Origin: Neptuniibacter victor | Lineage (GTDB): Bacteria; Pseudomonadota; Gammaproteobacteria; Pseudomonadales; Balneatricaceae | DNA: 64,000 bases | NCBI GenBank assembly: GCA_027943745.1 | Contig: AP025763.1 | Location: forward strand, 2,728,001-2,792,000 | Direction: 5' to 3' | Shown: one piece after another, positions 63,973-64,000 of the stretch | Position numbering within the stretch: position 1 is the first letter of the stretch | How the letters are laid out: each line of letters begins with the position of its first letter | The notes under the pieces: generated by a model | Databases searched by the model: none | Told to the model about the DNA's origin: nothing | The model's input: only the letters and a program-made list of their open reading frames with translations | Position numbers and translations under genes: made by a program

Positions 63973-64000
63973 ATTCTGACTTTGCGTCTTTCAATGCTTG

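Overview
The window looks like chromosomal DNA of a marine gammaproteobacterium of the Oceanospirillales type (Neptunomonas/Marinomonas/Amphritea-like). This is a judgement from gene content and protein character (YdbH/YnbE/YdbL, LpxR, RlmF, type B L31/L36 with a Zur box, sigma-54/NasT nitrate control, many c-di-GMP proteins), not from a search. No phage, transposase, CRISPR, tRNA or rRNA gene was seen.

Layout. 1-321: end of a diguanylate cyclase. 390-2929: ftsZ and ftsA on the minus strand, separated from the usual dcw neighbours; 277 bp upstream of ftsA lies a five-unit, exactly 32-bp-periodic palindromic array (3206-3365). 3614-6149: three overlapping minus-strand genes (membrane protein, rmuC, gamma-glutamylcyclotransferase-like). 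6515-13748: K+ channel, small secreted protein, O-methyltransferase, the ydbH-ynbE-ydbL envelope-lipid operon, a DsbB-like protein and an LpxR-type lipid A deacylase. 13734-17369: two c-di-GMP proteins. 17477-22653: TonB copper receptor and gcvP. 22867-31601: a ricin-like secreted protein, a two-component system and a divergent tripartite RND efflux operon. 31979-33913: flavin aromatic hydroxylase. 34089-36528: a zinc-limitation island (L36B, L31B, dihydroorotase paralog, gamma-carbonic anhydrase) around Zur-like palindromes. 36621-41240: MerR and partner, LysR, and iorAB. 41292-48939: regulators, a cysteine-synthase-like enzyme, rlmF, an HDOD protein, YbaN, and two c-di-GMP genes each cut by one in-frame TAA. 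49119-63836: a complete nitrate/nitrite assimilation locus.

The nitrate locus is the most coherent unit. nasA (minus) faces nasT-nasS (plus), followed by nrtABC and nirB-nirD. Each of the three structural transcription units (nasA, nrtABC, nirBD) has a sigma-54 -24/-12 element and then a leader with hairpins that resemble ANTAR-binding RNA and an intrinsic terminator. This predicts general nitrogen control (NtrC/RpoN) plus nitrate-specific antitermination (NasS-NasT). The nirB gene is unusual: a complete extra FAD/NAD(P) oxidoreductase module of about 412 residues is fused in front of a full-length NirB.

Most worth checking: the 32-bp palindrome array near ftsA, the two nonsense-interrupted signalling genes, the triple sigma-54/ANTAR leader set, the NirB fusion and the Zur island.
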